Part shown: piece after piece, positions 7,507-8,665 of the stretch
Layout: each line of letters begins with the position of its first letter
Numbering within the stretch: the stretch's first letter is position 1
Source of the DNA: JBHEMK01 sp046262635
GTDB lineage: Bacteria > Actinomycetota > Thermoleophilia > Gaiellales > Gaiellaceae
Assembly (NCBI GenBank): GCA_046262635.1
Contig: JBHEMK010000137.1
Location: 1 to 8,665 of the forward strand
Direction of reading: 5' to 3'
DNA length: 8,665 nt
The notes under the pieces: model-generated
Told to the model about the DNA's origin: nothing
Seen by the model: the letters and a program-made list of their open reading frames with translations, nothing else
Database searches by the model: none
Made by a program: the position numbers and the translations under genes

Positions 7507-8638
7507 TCAGAACGGCAAGGCACGGCGGGCCGACAAGGTCCGGGTGGCTGTAATCGGCGTTGGCAACTGCGCCAACTCGCTCCTCCAGGGGCGCGAGTAC
7601 TACAAGGACGCGCCCGACGATCAGTTCGTCCCAGGGCTCATGCACGTGAACCTCGGCGGGTACCACATCAGCGACATCGAGTTCACGGCGGCGTTCGACG
7701 TCACCGTCGACAAGGTCGGCAAGGATCTGTCCGAGGCGATCTGGGCGCACCCGAACGACACGATCAAGTTCGCCGACGTGCCGCACACCGGCATCACCGT
7801 CTCCCGCGGCATGACCCACGACGGCCTCGGCAAGTACATCTCGGAGGTCGTGACGAAGGCGCCCGGCGAGACCGACGACGTCGCGGGGATCCTCAAGGCG
7901 ACGAACACCGACGTCGTCGTCAACTACCTCCCTGTCGGCTCCGAGGCGGCGACGAAGTGGTACGCGGAGCAGATTCTCGAGGCGGGCTGCGCGATGGTGA
8001 ACTGCATGCCCGTCTTCCTCGCGCGTGAGCATTACTGGCAGGGGCGCTTCGAGGAGAAGGGCCTGCCGATCATCGGCGACGACATCAAGTCGCAGGTCGG
8101 CGCGACGATCACACACCGCGTGCTCACCTCGCTCTTCCGTGAGCGCGGCGTCCACCTCGACAAGACGATGCAGCTGAACGTCGGCGGCAACTCCGACTTC
8201 CTCAACATGCTGGAGCGCGAGCGGCTTGAGTCGAAGAAGATCTCGAAGACAAACGCCGTCACGTCGATGCTCGACTACGACCTCGGCGCCGGCAACGTTC
8301 ACGTCGGCCCGTCCGACTACGTGCCCTGGCTGACCGACCGCAAGTGGGCCTACATCCGCATGGAGGGCTCCGCCTTCGGCGACGTCCCGCTGAACGTCGA
8401 GCTGAAGCTCGAGGTCTGGGATTCGCCCAACTCGGCCGGCATCGTGATCGATGCGGTGCGCCTCGCGAAGCTCGCGCTGAACAAGGGGATCGCCGGCGCG
8501 CTCGAGGGGCCGAGCTCCTACCTGATGAAGTCGCCGCCGAGGCAGATCGTCGACGACGAGGCCTACGAGGCGACCGAGGCGTTCATCAAGCTGAACGCCC
8601 GCAGGGCCGCGAAGACCCCCGCACCGAGCGCCGGCTGA
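7487..8638 (+). CDS. ino1: Inositol-3-phosphate synthase (actinobacterial type)
   Basis: NAD-dependent cytosolic enzyme that cyclises D-glucose-6-phosphate to 1L-myo-inositol-1-phosphate (also called inositol-3-phosphate), the precursor of phosphatidylinositol. The 383-residue protein aligns by eye along its length with Mycobacterium tuberculosis Ino1 (367 residues). Landmarks are the Rossmann loop VIGVGNCANSL (22-32), NYLPVGSE (146-153), GDDIKSQVGATITH (197-210), LNVGGNSDFLNMLERERLES (230-249), KISKT (251-255) and WDSPNSAG (311-318). The first 16 residues are polar and probably unstructured; the C-terminal tail (A-K-T-P-A-P-S-A-G) is also extra. The ATG at 7487 has GGAGG (7477-7481) 5 nt upstream and lies inside the end of the PIP synthase gene, overlapping it by 20 bp, so the two enzymes are probably co-translated. 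The stop TGA is at 8636-8638; the last 27 bases of the window show nothing I can interpret. Confidence 0.97.
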   Translation: MASTNGSQNGKARRADKVRVAVIGVGNCANSLLQGREYYKDAPDDQFVPGLMHVNLGGYHISDIEFTAAFDVTVDKVGKDLSEAIWAHPNDTIKFADVPHTGITVSRGMTHDGLGKYISEVVTKAPGETDDVAGILKATNTDVVVNYLPVGSEAATKWYAEQILEAGCAMVNCMPVFLAREHYWQGRFEEKGLPIIGDDIKSQVGATITHRVLTSLFRERGVHLDKTMQLNVGGNSDFLNMLERERLESKKISKTNAVTSMLDYDLGAGNVHVGPSDYVPWLTDRKWAYIRMEGSAFGDVPLNVELKLEVWDSPNSAGIVIDAVRLAKLALNKGIAGALEGPSSYLMKSPPRQIVDDEAYEATEAFIKLNARRAAKTPAPSAG

Positions 8639-8665
8639 ACGGCCCGACCGGTCTCGTTCCGGGGT

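Noticed and set aside
8639..8665. Possible terminator hairpin after ino1
   Set aside because: Only 27 bases remain; ACCGGT is a short palindrome but no stable stem or T-tract can be shown before the window ends.

Overview
The window is a high-GC segment carrying core metabolic genes. It most likely comes from an actinobacterium, and a deep-branching class such as Thermoleophilia is my best guess. The reasons are the actinobacterial-type inositol-1-phosphate synthase, a CDP-alcohol phosphotransferase that looks like a phosphatidylinositol-phosphate synthase, GTG and TTG starts, and several genes with a -10-like hexamer so close to the start codon that their messages would be leaderless. The lineage is inference; no 16S rRNA or other marker is present. 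I see no mobile element, CRISPR array, tRNA or rRNA.

Left part, all minus strand: the 5' two thirds of dnaK (running off the left edge), with an AT-rich promoter region and a strong GC palindrome behind it. Upstream of that is a tightly packed three-gene unit (3615 down to 1412): a small conserved protein of START/SRPBCC-like appearance and two tandem EamA/DMT-family transporters. The genes abut (TAAATG) or overlap (TTGA).

Middle, plus strand: pepT (peptidase T) starts only 26 bp from the divergent START-like gene. It is followed 14 bp later by moaA (first step of molybdenum cofactor synthesis).

Right part, plus strand: an inositol-phospholipid module. A PAP2/Aur1-like membrane phosphatase or phosphotransferase is followed by PIP synthase and then by ino1, which overlaps the PIP synthase gene by 20 bp. 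Ino1 makes inositol phosphate from glucose-6-phosphate and PIP synthase couples it to CDP-diacylglycerol. The PAP2 protein is a candidate for the next step, removing phosphate from PIP or transferring the inositol-phosphate head group.

Most of the window is ordinary housekeeping sequence. The points most worth a second look are in the inositol module: a perfect 16-bp inverted repeat between the PAP2 and PIP synthase genes that carries a promoter in its left arm and the ribosome-binding site in its right arm; a promoter followed by a 19-codon leader ORF coupled to the PAP2 gene; and the PAP2 gene as a candidate PIP phosphatase.
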